Assembly: GCF_003313335.1 (NCBI RefSeq)
Contig: NZ_QMHP01000007.1
Coordinates: forward strand, 62,001-126,000
Length of the DNA stretch: 64,000 bases
DNA from: Pedobacter zeaxanthinifaciens
Lineage (GTDB): Bacteria; Bacteroidota; Bacteroidia; Sphingobacteriales; Sphingobacteriaceae
Direction of reading: 5' to 3'
Shown here: positions 7,810 through 16,413 of the stretch, in pieces
Numbering within the stretch: position 1 is the stretch's first letter
Layout of the letters: each line of letters begins with the position of its first letter
The notes under the pieces: generated by a model
What the model was told of the DNA's origin: nothing
Databases searched by the model: none
The model's input: the letters and a program-made list of their open reading frames with translations, nothing else
Program-made: the position numbers and the translations under genes

Positions 7810-10800
7810 TTTCCAATGTCTGCTTCAACAGTTTAGCTAATATAGCAATTTTTGTATTTCTATTCTCTGTTTCCATCATACCGGACAATCCGGCTTCCAA
7901 CTGTTGAAAGTTGGGGTCTGCATTTCTAGGCAAACGCACAATCCGCTGGTTCACGGTACTTCCTGGAGCAGTTAGTTCAAATTTGAACACTTCTTCCTGT
8001 TCCAGATTAATATTCTGCATGGCCATGTCATTCAAATTGTCAAGCTCATGTATCAGGTTCAAGAAACGCTCCTGTAACTGGTCGACCTCCTTATCCGTAA
8101 TCTGATCCAACGTCTTGCCCACGGTAGCCTGCGCTACGGAAGAAAGCCAAGCAGCCCTATCATCCAAGGGCGAGCATAGTCGATCATAAAAGGTTTTCTG
8201 ATAGGGCAGCAACAGGTATTGTTTCAAGGCACCTTGGTAACGTTGGCGCAATTGCGCCTTATAATCGGCAAAAGCGTTATTGTTATTCCATAAAGAATTG
8301 ATGATCCCCTCAAACCTGCTCAATAATTCTTCGTAAGCGTTTCGTAGCTCTCTGATAGCCTCCTGAAGATCTATACTGAATTGCTTCAATAATTCTGGAT
8401 TATTGCTGAGCTGTATCAAGTCATATCCCAAACCACTGGGCAAATCCTCAAAAAAAAGCTTCTCTGGTTCCGTTGCATCTGTCAAGGCCTTCCTCACCAA
8501 CTGTGCCTTTCTGCTTACATTCCTGGTCTGTTTAACATAGGGCTTTAAGTCCCTGTAAAACTTAAAGAACGGAATGATAGTTTTGATAAAGGTCTCATTG
8601 GAGGTTCTATTTGTTTCAGTAAGCGACAATAAGTCGCGATATTGATTGAACAGACGTACTTTGATCCCATCGGTATCGAATGCCTTGATACTGTACTGAT
8701 GCGGATTTTTGACCAACAGCTCCAACACCTCCGTATCGATTTCTGGAATAAAGCCATTTTGTCCATACAGCGCAAAACTATCTGTTTTCATCAAGAGATA
8801 GATGGGAATCCAGCAGTCCAAAAAGCCTTTTTTCAATTTAAATGGCGCCAGTTGAAGATGTTCATAAAACTCTGATACGGTACGCCTTGCACCCACGGTG
8901 GTTTCGATAAAAGCCTGACAAGCCACAAACAATGGCCTAAAGGCATACTCATCTTCCTCATCCTCGGCAATCTCCCTCAAGATCCATCCTTCCTCCGTCA
9001 GACGATGTATGCCCGTCTCCCTAAGTAAAGAAAGATAGATTGCCCTTTGCGGTGGAAAACCGGTAATACCAAGTCCCTCTTCATTTTCATGATTGATGAT
9101 CGCCTCCAACAATGCTTTACGGGCAGTTGAAATCGCAACAGAAAGCTTTGTACGGTTAGCCAACTCACTCTTGAATATCGGTGTTGACGGATAAACCTCG
9201 TCCACAATATTAGAAAGGAAAGAATTCAGTTCCCTACTATTTTCAAAAGTGATATTTCTTCCCGCGTAATACCAACGAACAGATTCCGGATCATAAAAGC
9301 CCTCATAAAGAAAATAATTGAGCAGACTTTTCTGGATGTCTATAATCGCGCCCAACTCTCTTTGGATAATCTTGTCCGAAGCGTATTTTGCCCTTGCGAT
9401 TTCCGCCTTCTCGATTTCTTCGATACAATGTCGTATATCATCAACCCTTAAGAAGTGGGCGTAGATTACCGCTTGGTTCTGTGATGCCGATTCCCTAAGG
9501 ATGCCAGCTGCCGTAACGTTAGGACTGAAGACTAGGTTAATATACCCATCTACCTGACCACTAGGTTGTGATGCTCTGTAAAGGTCATCCGTAATCTTAT
9601 ATTCAAATACTCTTGGTGTACCTCTTTCGTAATAGGCCCGTTTTGCCGAAACTGGAGCCAACGGTAAATAGCCATTTAGGAAACCCACAATATTGTTTGC
9701 CCTGCTAATTTCCTGACCAGCCTCGTTTATCGCATCCTCAATATTTACCAGGGTGGTTTCAGAGTAGAAAAAGCGGCGGGAATACCTATTATAACCCAAT
9801 AGGTTTCTTTTCTCCAAATTTTCGATGGCCTGACCTACGCCCCTAAGTTTTGAAGTAAGCTCAATATAGGCGACGATAAAGTCTTTATCCAACTTGGCGC
9901 CAGCATGACTGAAAATATTGAGCAGACCAATGGTCTTGATCAAGGTGCTGTAAAGCATATGCTCTTTATCCTCTACTTCACCTTCCACCCGCTCAAGGGC
10001 ATTCTTGATTTCCGCCCACTTGGTATGATGGATATTCGACTTAGAGCCTAGAAATGAATAGAGATTGTAGCTAAGGTAATCGTAGATATTAGCGACACCG
10101 TAGAAATTTTGACGTTCAGCATCAAATTCATCGAGGCCATAGAAACTATCCGTATTCAAAAAGGTAAAGAGCGAACGCTCATTTTGGCCATATTGTTGCA
10201 GTGCAAGTGCCAATACGCTTCCAGACAATAAGTCCAATGGCCAGATTTTCTTGGCCATTTCTTCCTCAAAGTAATCCCTTAGGGGAAAGGCATTGGACTT
10301 TCCGATGATGTCTATCAATTGCCTTATATGGCCGATATTCTCTTTTTGTGGCCTTCCCTCAACTACACGACTGGCCAAAAGCAAGAGCTGTTCCACAGGT
10401 TCATTAAAGGTAAGCTCTTTAAAACGTCCCTTAACTTTGGTCCACTCATTCCGTTGGGTGGCATTCAACGATATCGCATATGCGGAAAAATCCTGATGCA
10501 GCGTGGTAATAAACGCGACCTCATGACCAGCATTGTTGACCAATTCCGCTATCTGCTGCAAAAAGTAAAGTTCCTTTTCCGCGCTATGACGTGAAGCATA
10601 TTCTAGAAACTTCCCGAATTCGTCGATCAGGAAGATAAAGCCCCTTCCTTTGGCATTAGCTTCTACAATCCTAGTTTCCAGCGCCTGCACAATAATAGAG
10701 GGTTTCATCTTCGAAACACCTATAATTTCAGCGACGCTATCAATGACAGAATCATAGCTTCCGACCAATTTCAATATCTCAAAGCTTGAAAAGCGCATCC

Positions 10801-11032
10801 AGTCCTCACGTTCCACGAATACCTTTTCTTCGTTGACATGATAGGCCAGAGCATTAAGAAAAGTCGATTTACCAGTGCCATAGGCACCAATCAGATTGAA
10901 CGACCTTATACCTGCAACATAACTCCTGATGAGCGAATCAAATACCTCCTGTGCATTCGGGGTAACGATATAATCCGCTACCTCAAAGTTGTTCAGCAGT
11001 ATATTTTGGGATGGAGAAAAATGTTTAACCAT
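7799..11032 (-). CDS. sspC: Large P-loop ATPase, SspC-like
   Basis: A 1077-residue ATPase. Walker A GAYGTGKST is at residues 49-57 and Walker B IFLIDE at 133-138, followed by FGKFLEY and a sensor-like 'FITTLHQD'. The remaining ~850 residues are helical and contain few recognisable motifs. In Ssp systems SspC is the ATPase that works with SspB and SspD in single-strand phosphorothioation. It overlaps the DUF4007 gene by 8 bp and the PAPS-reductase gene by 11 bp, so the three are translationally coupled. BREX-type ATPases (BrxC/PglY) are also large, but the flanking DUF4007 and PAPS-reductase genes and the lack of PglZ or a methylase argue for Ssp. Confidence 0.8.
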   Translation of the reverse strand: MVKHFSPSQNILLNNFEVADYIVTPNAQEVFDSLIRSYVAGIRSFNLIGAYGTGKSTFLNALAYHVNEEKVFVEREDWMRFSSFEILKLVGSYDSVIDSVAEIIGVSKMKPSIIVQALETRIVEANAKGRGFIFLIDEFGKFLEYASRHSAEKELYFLQQIAELVNNAGHEVAFITTLHQDFSAYAISLNATQRNEWTKVKGRFKELTFNEPVEQLLLLASRVVEGRPQKENIGHIRQLIDIIGKSNAFPLRDYFEEEMAKKIWPLDLLSGSVLALALQQYGQNERSLFTFLNTDSFYGLDEFDAERQNFYGVANIYDYLSYNLYSFLGSKSNIHHTKWAEIKNALERVEGEVEDKEHMLYSTLIKTIGLLNIFSHAGAKLDKDFIVAYIELTSKLRGVGQAIENLEKRNLLGYNRYSRRFFYSETTLVNIEDAINEAGQEISRANNIVGFLNGYLPLAPVSAKRAYYERGTPRVFEYKITDDLYRASQPSGQVDGYINLVFSPNVTAAGILRESASQNQAVIYAHFLRVDDIRHCIEEIEKAEIARAKYASDKIIQRELGAIIDIQKSLLNYFLYEGFYDPESVRWYYAGRNITFENSRELNSFLSNIVDEVYPSTPIFKSELANRTKLSVAISTARKALLEAIINHENEEGLGITGFPPQRAIYLSLLRETGIHRLTEEGWILREIAEDEEDEYAFRPLFVACQAFIETTVGARRTVSEFYEHLQLAPFKLKKGFLDCWIPIYLLMKTDSFALYGQNGFIPEIDTEVLELLVKNPHQYSIKAFDTDGIKVRLFNQYRDLLSLTETNRTSNETFIKTIIPFFKFYRDLKPYVKQTRNVSRKAQLVRKALTDATEPEKLFFEDLPSGLGYDLIQLSNNPELLKQFSIDLQEAIRELRNAYEELLSRFEGIINSLWNNNNAFADYKAQLRQRYQGALKQYLLLPYQKTFYDRLCSPLDDRAAWLSSVAQATVGKTLDQITDKEVDQLQERFLNLIHELDNLNDMAMQNINLEQEEVFKFELTAPGSTVNQRIVRLPRNADPNFQQLEAGLSGMMETENRNTKIAILAKLLKQTLENEE

Positions 11033-11903
11033 TATAGTATCCTTCTAAAAATATGTCTTTTTCCAGTTCCTGCCGAATCTGTAGCACCCTATTCCCGGCA
11101 GTTTCATTATATACAAATTGCGTAGGAAACGCTTGGGCCAACTCGATCAGTTTGTCCTCCAGGCCCTTTTCGGTGATACAAAAAACATTCCCTGGGGAAT
11201 TTATACCTTCCAATAAGTCCTTGAATGCAATAGTACCTACCTGACCTCCATAAACATCTACAATCACATAGGCCAAAATGGCCAATGGAAGTTCTGTCCT
11301 GTTTCCCCTAACTACGCGAAACCATTGTACGATGTTCTTGCCTTCCGTATCCAGTTTACTGAACGGACGGACCAGGTTCAGTTCAATCAACAGATTAGCA
11401 GTCTCCTCTTCTACATCAGTCTTACCATCATCTGCACGATTATAAGTTCGCAGGAAAACATTCGCATCAGCATCATAGGTCTTATCACTAAAATGCTTTA
11501 GCCCTGCCTCTTCTGTCTTACGCTTCAGGAAAGCAATCAGTTGAGGTTTGGTAAACTCGTTCTTCTCTTTCAGAAACTGGTTAAAAAAACTATTGAAAAT
11601 AAAAACCCGCTGATTTTTGATGATCGAATAATGTAGTAACCAGAGGCTGGCCGTGTCTTCCAGATATGGATCGGCACCAGCCAATAGAAAGTGGCCAAAT
11701 TCTGTCAACTGGTCCGCTTCATCGATAATATTAAAGCCCCTTAACCAAAACTTGATCGAGGTGGTCATGTTCTTTCCAACCCCCAGATGTACAACGGCGT
11801 CTTCGTCGGAGAAGGAACGTTCAGCAATTAAATGCTCATATCCCTTCTTCAGCCAAAATTGCCTACAAACAAACGTCTCATGACCACTAAAACCTATTTT
11901 CAT
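11025..11903 (-). CDS. sspB: DUF4007 protein, SspB-like
   Basis: A 292-residue protein with the DUF4007 hallmark N-terminus 'FSGHETFVCRQFWLKKGYEH' (residues 4-23), followed by a mostly helical body. SspB, the DNA-nicking component of the SspABCD phosphorothioation system, belongs to this family. First gene of the operon, with an ATG start at 11903. No sspA (cysteine desulfurase, the sulfur donor enzyme) is present here or elsewhere in the window; a chromosomal IscS-type enzyme could serve. Two TATCCACATTT repeats lie just upstream (11911-11921 and 11956-11966). Confidence 0.8.
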   Translation of the reverse strand: MKIGFSGHETFVCRQFWLKKGYEHLIAERSFSDEDAVVHLGVGKNMTTSIKFWLRGFNIIDEADQLTEFGHFLLAGADPYLEDTASLWLLHYSIIKNQRVFIFNSFFNQFLKEKNEFTKPQLIAFLKRKTEEAGLKHFSDKTYDADANVFLRTYNRADDGKTDVEEETANLLIELNLVRPFSKLDTEGKNIVQWFRVVRGNRTELPLAILAYVIVDVYGGQVGTIAFKDLLEGINSPGNVFCITEKGLEDKLIELAQAFPTQFVYNETAGNRVLQIRQELEKDIFLEGYYNG

Positions 11904-11910
11904 ACTTAAA

Positions 11911-11966
11911 TATCCACATTTACCTACCTAAAAAAAAGCACCCGAAACCTAAAGTTATCCACATTT
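11911..11966. repeat. Direct repeats with DnaA-box core upstream of ssp operon
   Basis: TATCCACATTT occurs at 11911-11921 and 11956-11966, start-to-start spacing 45 bp. The second copy contains a perfect DnaA box TTATCCACA (11955-11963); the first differs by one base. They lie 8-63 bp upstream of the sspB-like start codon, so they may be operator or DnaA sites for that operon. Confidence 0.55.
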
Positions 11967-12079
11967 GCAAAAACCTGAATATCAATGTTTTAAAAACATA
12001 CCAGTTTCAAACTAAATTTAACCGTGTTAACAACTAAAAAGAGCCATTTTGAGAAGTCATTGGTATCTTTATCCTATAA

Positions 12080-12187
12080 ATAAGGGAGCGATTAACTCCC
12101 TTATCAGCTTAATAGAAAAAACAATATTCCCGCAGGGATATTGGTAATTCAAATTCCTCGGAAGATAGGTTTTCCGGGGAATTTTTG
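12080..12187. other. Three tandem hairpins in intergenic region
   Basis: Three separate stem-loops lie within about 110 bp. They are ATAAGGGAG/CTCCCTTAT (12080-12104), CAATATtCCC/GGGATATTG (12122-12143), and AATTCCTCGGAA/TTCCGGGGAATT (12152-12183, one G-T wobble, followed by a short T-run). The last could be a plus-strand terminator. The set lies in the 447 bp between the divergent defence operon and the mobilisation genes; apart from it and the DnaA-like repeats I see nothing else in that gap. Confidence 0.6.
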
Positions 12188-12350
12188 TTTAGGCAAAACT
12201 AAGCTAATTTTTATTCCCATTTTCAAGGATCGTGTAAAAGTTTCACATATTTCACAATCTGAAATTTAAAACTTCCAATTGGTCTAACCCTACGTACCTC
12301 ATTTGACCAAGACCACCCTGTGCACTTTTGAAAAACAAAAGCGTACAACC

Positions 12351-12500
12351 ATGACAAAGACCCAAAAAATACCCAGCTACGGTAAACCCCAACTCAAAAC
12401 CAAGCGCATCCGCATCAACCCCCGCTGTAAGATACGGAAACTGCTCCAATCATTTGCTCCGCCCCGGAGCACCAAAACGCTCAAAGAGCAACAGCGTTAA
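12351..12500 (+). CDS. Small basic protein upstream of mob genes
   Basis: A 49-residue, strongly basic peptide (MTKTQKIPSYGKPQLKTKR start; many Lys, Arg and Pro; no membrane segment). It lies between the hairpin cluster and the oriT-like region. Basic composition and position suggest a nucleic-acid binding or relaxosome accessory role, but no family is recognised and it could be spurious. Confidence 0.4.
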   Translation: MTKTQKIPSYGKPQLKTKRIRINPRCKIRKLLQSFAPPRSTKTLKEQQR

Positions 12501-12562
12501 AACCAACCTTCATTAACCACCAACCCACCGTTCTAAAACACCGACCAACAGGCCGCACCTTT

Positions 12563-12656
12563 AACACCCCAGTGTTTTGCAAGATGTATTTTCGCATGCG
12601 CGAAAAAAATCTTGCCGCCCTTGAGGTCGGGGGATTTGCTCGGAACTCGCAAATCC
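12563..12656. other. Candidate oriT region
   Basis: Three inverted repeats lie immediately upstream of mobA. The first is AACAC/GTGTT (12563-12576). The second is a long composite palindrome, GCAAGAT..TTTTCGC / GCGAAAA..ATCTTGC (12579-12615). The third is GGATTTGC/GCAAATCC (12632-12656, 9-base loop). Hairpins directly upstream of MobA/MobB relaxosome genes are the expected place and shape for an origin of transfer. No nic site can be named from the sequence alone. Confidence 0.6.
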
Positions 12657-12681
12657 TTGGAACACCCAAAAGTGACAGCCC

Positions 12682-13089
12682 ATGCCAAGAAAAAAGCAGG
12701 AAAACGAGGAAGAAATACTGAGCCGCAACCTCATCGTAAGGGTGAGCCAGCAGCAATTCAACAGACTTGAAAAACTACGCAGGGAATCGGGCCACCAGAC
12801 CATCGCCGAAATCGTGCGCAGGATACTCTCTGGAAAGAAGCTCCACCTGTTCTATACAGACACCACCATAAACGCACCGATGGAGGAACTCGCTGGTATA
12901 CGCAGGGAACTCAAGGCCATCGGCATCAACATCAACCAGATCACCCGAACCTTCAACACCGACAAGGAAGGCAGCCAGCGCCAGCAGTACATCCTACAAG
13001 TCGCCAGTCTCTATCAAAAAGTCGATACAAAAGTAGAAAGACTGCTAACGCTCATCACCAAACTCGCCGAAAAATGGTTACAAGGATAA
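12682..13089 (+). CDS. mobA: Relaxosome accessory protein MobA/MobC-like
   Basis: A 135-residue protein. The N-terminal half resembles a ribbon-helix-helix DNA-binding segment (LIVRVSQQQFNRLEKLRRE, residues 17-35), and the second half carries the MobC-family motif 'GININQITRTFN' (~residues 80-91). In Bacteroidota conjugative elements this protein binds oriT and helps the relaxase nick DNA. Its 3' end overlaps mobB by 16 bp, so the two are translationally coupled. Confidence 0.85.
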   Translation: MPRKKQENEEEILSRNLIVRVSQQQFNRLEKLRRESGHQTIAEIVRRILSGKKLHLFYTDTTINAPMEELAGIRRELKAIGININQITRTFNTDKEGSQRQQYILQVASLYQKVDTKVERLLTLITKLAEKWLQG

Positions 13090-14318
13090 TCAGCGGACAG
13101 AGCATCCGCGGACTGCTCATCTATAACGAGAACAAGGTGGCAGAGATGCAGGCCAGCCTGATCATGGCCAGCGGCTTTGCCATGGACATCGATGGGCTCG
13201 ACTTTAGGGGCAAGCTCAACCGCTTCGAACACCTCACCCAGTTAAACCAAAGGGTAAAGACCAATGCCCTGCACATCATGCTCAACTTTGACAGGAATGA
13301 CAAAGTGGACACCCAAAAGTTCCAACAAATCGCCCAGCGCTACATGGAGCGCATCGGTTTCGGCGAGCAGCCCTTTCTAGTCTACCACCACAAGGACGTC
13401 AGCCATCCGCATATCCATATCGTGACCACCAACATCCAGCCCAATGGCAAACGCATCGACATCCACGGCATTGGAAGGACGCTATCGGAAACAGCAAGAA
13501 AGGAACTGGAAACAGAATTTGGCCTCATCAAGGCAGAGGGCAGGAACAAGAGTGAGGTACTTGCGGTCAAGGCCATTGATATTGAAAAGGTCATCTATGG
13601 GAAGGTACCGACCAAACGGGCCATCTATAACGTGGTATCGGAAGTCATGCGCAGCTATAAGTTCACTTCCCTTGCCGAATATAACGCCATCTTAAAACAG
13701 TTCAACGTCACGGCCGACCGTGGGAAAGAGGACACGCTGATGTTCGAAAAACGGGGACTCATCTATTCGCTGACCGATAGCAAGGGCAACCGAGTGGGTA
13801 TTCCCTTTAAGGCGAGTGCATTGGCTACCAAGCCTACCTTAAAAGAAATAGAAAAGAAATTCGAGCGCAACAGGGAAAAGCGCAAGCCCTATAAAGAAAG
13901 CATTGCCCGGCGCATCGAATGGGTATTCGGTGGTTACGATAGCATTACGAAAAACACATTCATGGCAGAGCTACAGAAACAACATATCGGCGTGGTGTTT
14001 AGGCAGAACGAGCAGGGCTTTATCTATGGTGCCACTTTCATCGACCACCGTACCCGCTCGGTCTTTAACGGCAGTGATTTAGGCAAAAGCTACGGCGCAA
14101 AGGCATTGACCGAACGTTTTAGCAGTACTGACCACAAAAAGACCTATCTCAGACCGGTCAGACCACAAACCACCTACCTAAGCAACAACAAACCTACCCG
14201 TTATCTTGCCCCTATTGCTCCGAACAGGTATCTCAAAGAGATCATAGCACCTACATCGCCCAATGAACCGACCATGCCCCGCAGAAAGAAGAAAAGAAAA
14301 AAAGGACTACGCATTTAA
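13074..14318 (+). CDS. mobB: MobB-type relaxase (MobP/relaxase family)
   Basis: A 414-residue relaxase. The catalytic tyrosine is probably Y17 (LLIYNENK). Motif III, with the metal-binding histidines, is HHKDVSHPHIH at residues 105-115. It nicks oriT and stays bound to the transferred strand. The C-terminal tail is very basic (PRRKKKRKKG). The protein looks intact and full length for this family, so nicking may still work even though the secretion machinery downstream is broken. Confidence 0.9.
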   Translation: MVTRIISGQSIRGLLIYNENKVAEMQASLIMASGFAMDIDGLDFRGKLNRFEHLTQLNQRVKTNALHIMLNFDRNDKVDTQKFQQIAQRYMERIGFGEQPFLVYHHKDVSHPHIHIVTTNIQPNGKRIDIHGIGRTLSETARKELETEFGLIKAEGRNKSEVLAVKAIDIEKVIYGKVPTKRAIYNVVSEVMRSYKFTSLAEYNAILKQFNVTADRGKEDTLMFEKRGLIYSLTDSKGNRVGIPFKASALATKPTLKEIEKKFERNREKRKPYKESIARRIEWVFGGYDSITKNTFMAELQKQHIGVVFRQNEQGFIYGATFIDHRTRSVFNGSDLGKSYGAKALTERFSSTDHKKTYLRPVRPQTTYLSNNKPTRYLAPIAPNRYLKEIIAPTSPNEPTMPRRKKKRKKGLRI

Positions 14319-14328
14319 ACTAAAAATC

Positions 14329-15129
14329 ATGAATACCGGAGAAGATATACAGGCCCTGCGCAAGATTGCCGATTTCACCAGGCTCATCAGTGTGTTTATA
14401 CTGGCCATCCATTTTTACCTCTGCTGTTATCTGGCCTTCAAGCAATGGGGCTGGACCGCGGAAATTACCGACCGCATTATGGCAAATATTGCCAAGACTG
14501 GTTTGTTCAACAGTATCCTAAAACCTAAACTCGCCAGTCTGCTCTGCCTAGCGATTTCCCTAGTGGCCATTTCGGGCAGAAAGGACGAGAAGATACAGCT
14601 CAGGCCCATTATCGCCTACCTGCTGAGCGGACTGATACTCTATTTCATCAGCGTGCTCTGTTTCTATCTGAACGGCAGTCCGAGCATCATTGCCATAAGC
14701 TACATCACCCTCACCGCTACGGGCTACATGCTCATACTCACGGGCGGCGGCCTGCTGTCAAGGCTCATCAAGGAAAAACTAAAAAAGGACATCTTCAACA
14801 CTGACAACGAAACCTTTCCGCAGGAAGAGCGGCTACTGGAAAACGAATACTCGGTCAACCTGCCCACCAAATACCGCTTAAAAGACGAACAAAGGGACAG
14901 CTGGATCAACGTTATCAACCCCTTCCGTGGGATGCTCGTAGCGGGAACGCCCGGTGCGGGAAAGTCCTATTTCGTCATCCGCCACATCATCGACCAGCAC
15001 ATCCGCAAGGGCTTTTCGATGTTCCTCTATGATTTCAAGTACGACGACCTCTCCAGGATCGCCTACAACAAACTGTTGAAGTACAAAGATAACTACGAAA
15101 TAAAGCCCTCTTTTTACATCATCAACTTT
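14329..15129 (+). pseudogene. Type IV coupling protein (MobC/TraG-like), 3' half lost
   Basis: The frame starts at ATG 14329; upstream ATGs overlap mobB and are less likely. It has N-terminal membrane segments (about residues 17-37, 67-82 and 93-138), then Walker A GTPGAGKS at residues 206-213. The coding similarity ends at about residue 267 (..SFYIINF), where the sequence switches to a group II intron remnant; family members are normally more than twice this length. Walker B and the rest of the motor domain are lost, so the protein cannot couple the relaxosome to the transfer channel. Confidence 0.85.
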
Positions 15130-15541
15130 GTACAAAACCTATGCTATGAAATACCAAACCTCCATTTACAAAGAAAAGCGGAAGCACGATATCAATGGTG
15201 TGTTTACCATCCTCTACAAAGACAAAGATGGAAAACAACGCTATTGTCGATTTCACAACACTGGTTTCAAACGCCAAAAACTGGCACGTGGTGGATACGT
15301 GGACAACATTCCAAGGACTGTCACCAAAACAGGTGGTAGAAATAGCCTCATTACGAGGTTGCAGAACAAGGTTTGTGAACTATGTGGGGCTACCGAGAAT
15401 CTCGAAATGCACCACATACGCAAACTGAGCGACCTGAAAGGAAAACAGGATTGGGAGAAAAGAATGATTGCAAGAAAAAGAAAAACATTAGCAGTATGTT
15501 CAAAATGTCATTACAAAATACACGCAGGAAAGTTAGACTGA
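15130..15541 (+). pseudogene. Group II intron reverse transcriptase/maturase, C-terminal fragment with HNH
   Basis: About 136 residues remain. They comprise the maturase-type segment (YKTYAMKYQTSIYKEKRK) and the HNH endonuclease tail, with CELCG (C-x2-C), an 'EMHHIRKL' His pair and 'VCSKCHYKIHAGKLD' at the end. The whole RT palm/finger region is missing. The remaining frame could start at an ATG near 15128 but should not make a functional mobility enzyme. Confidence 0.88.
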
Positions 15542-15651
15542 ATAAATTGTTCGGAGAGCCGTATACCTGGAGACAGGTACGTGCGGTTCGGAGGAGAGGG
15601 CTTGGAAACCTACCACAGTTAATGTGGCAAGGCGCTGGGCTCTTATCCTAC
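15130..15651 (+). mobile_element. Group II intron remnant, 5'-truncated
   Basis: The 3' part of a bacterial group II intron. The coding part is the end of the maturase/HNH protein. It is followed by domain V at 15556-15589 (GAGCCGTA stem, GAGA tetraloop, CGTGCGGTTC) and domain VI, ending ATCCTAC at about 15651. The 5' end, domains I-IV and nearly all of the reverse transcriptase are missing. The left junction falls in TTTGTAC (~15126-15132) directly against coupling-protein sequence, and the right junction is against traJ sequence. It cannot splice or move by itself. Confidence 0.9.
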
Positions 15652-16395
15652 CGCTACACGCATCCCAAGGACCCCGAGCGCAGCGATGAAGGCTTTTTTG
15701 AGGGCATCGGCAACGACATCAAGTTCTGGATGGACAAGCAGTCCTACAATTTCCGCAACAGCATCAAGGAATGGATGAGCCAGGTATTGCAGGTCATCTT
15801 TGCAGCTGCTTCTTTGTGCATAAATACCATCCGAACCTTTTACCTCATCATCTTGGCAATCCTCGGCCCGCTGGTCTTCGGCTTTGCGGTCTTCGACGGG
15901 TTCGGACAGACCCTGACCCAATGGATGGCACGCTATGTCAATGTCTTTTTGTGGCTGCCCGTGGCCAATATCTTCGGCAGCATCATCGGAAAGATACAGG
16001 AGAACATGCTCAGGATCGATATCGGACAGATTGGTGCCCAGGGCGATACCTTCTTCAGCGACACCGATATGGGATACCTTATTTTCCTCATCATTGGTAT
16101 CGTGGGCTACTGCTCGGTACCGAACGTGGCGGGCTATATCGTCCATGCGGGCGGTGCCAATACGCTCCTGCAGAAAGTGACCAGTATGGTCTCCTCCGGT
16201 GCGGGAGCAGGCGGAGCAGTAGCAGCGGCTGGTGGAGGCAGGATGGCGCAGGGTGCTGGAAATATCTTGAGTGCGGGCAAACATATCGGCGAGGGCTATT
16301 CGGGCAAGGCCGAGGGTACGGGAACGCATGGTGCCGTAGGTCGGGCCCTGGGAAAAGCGGGCGGCTATATGCACGATAAACTGTCCGGGAATTAA
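15652..16395 (+). pseudogene. traJ: traJ, 5' half lost
   Basis: About 247 residues matching the C-terminal part of the TraJ-type inner-membrane protein of Bacteroidota conjugative transposons. They start RYTHPKDPERSDEG right after the intron end. They include two strong membrane helices around 'IRTFYLIILAILGPLVFGFA' and 'YLIFLIIGIVGYCSV', and a Gly/Ala-rich tail. The frame continues upstream into the intron, but no normal start codon context remains. TraJ is a polytopic VirB6-like channel component; without its N-terminal half it is unlikely to work. Confidence 0.82.
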
Positions 16396-16413
16396 CCTTT
16401 AAATCTTTTAATC

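Noticed and set aside
7799-11903. BREX system
   Set aside because: No PglZ, methylase or BrxL; DUF4007 plus PAPS reductase fits an Ssp-type system better.
12601-12660. CRISPR-like repeats
   Set aside because: The inverted repeats are single hairpins, not regularly spaced direct repeats; no cas genes are present anywhere in the window.
15643-16374. 243-aa minus frame opposite traJ
   Set aside because: Shadow of the GC-rich traJ coding sequence; plus strand encodes recognisable TraJ membrane helices.
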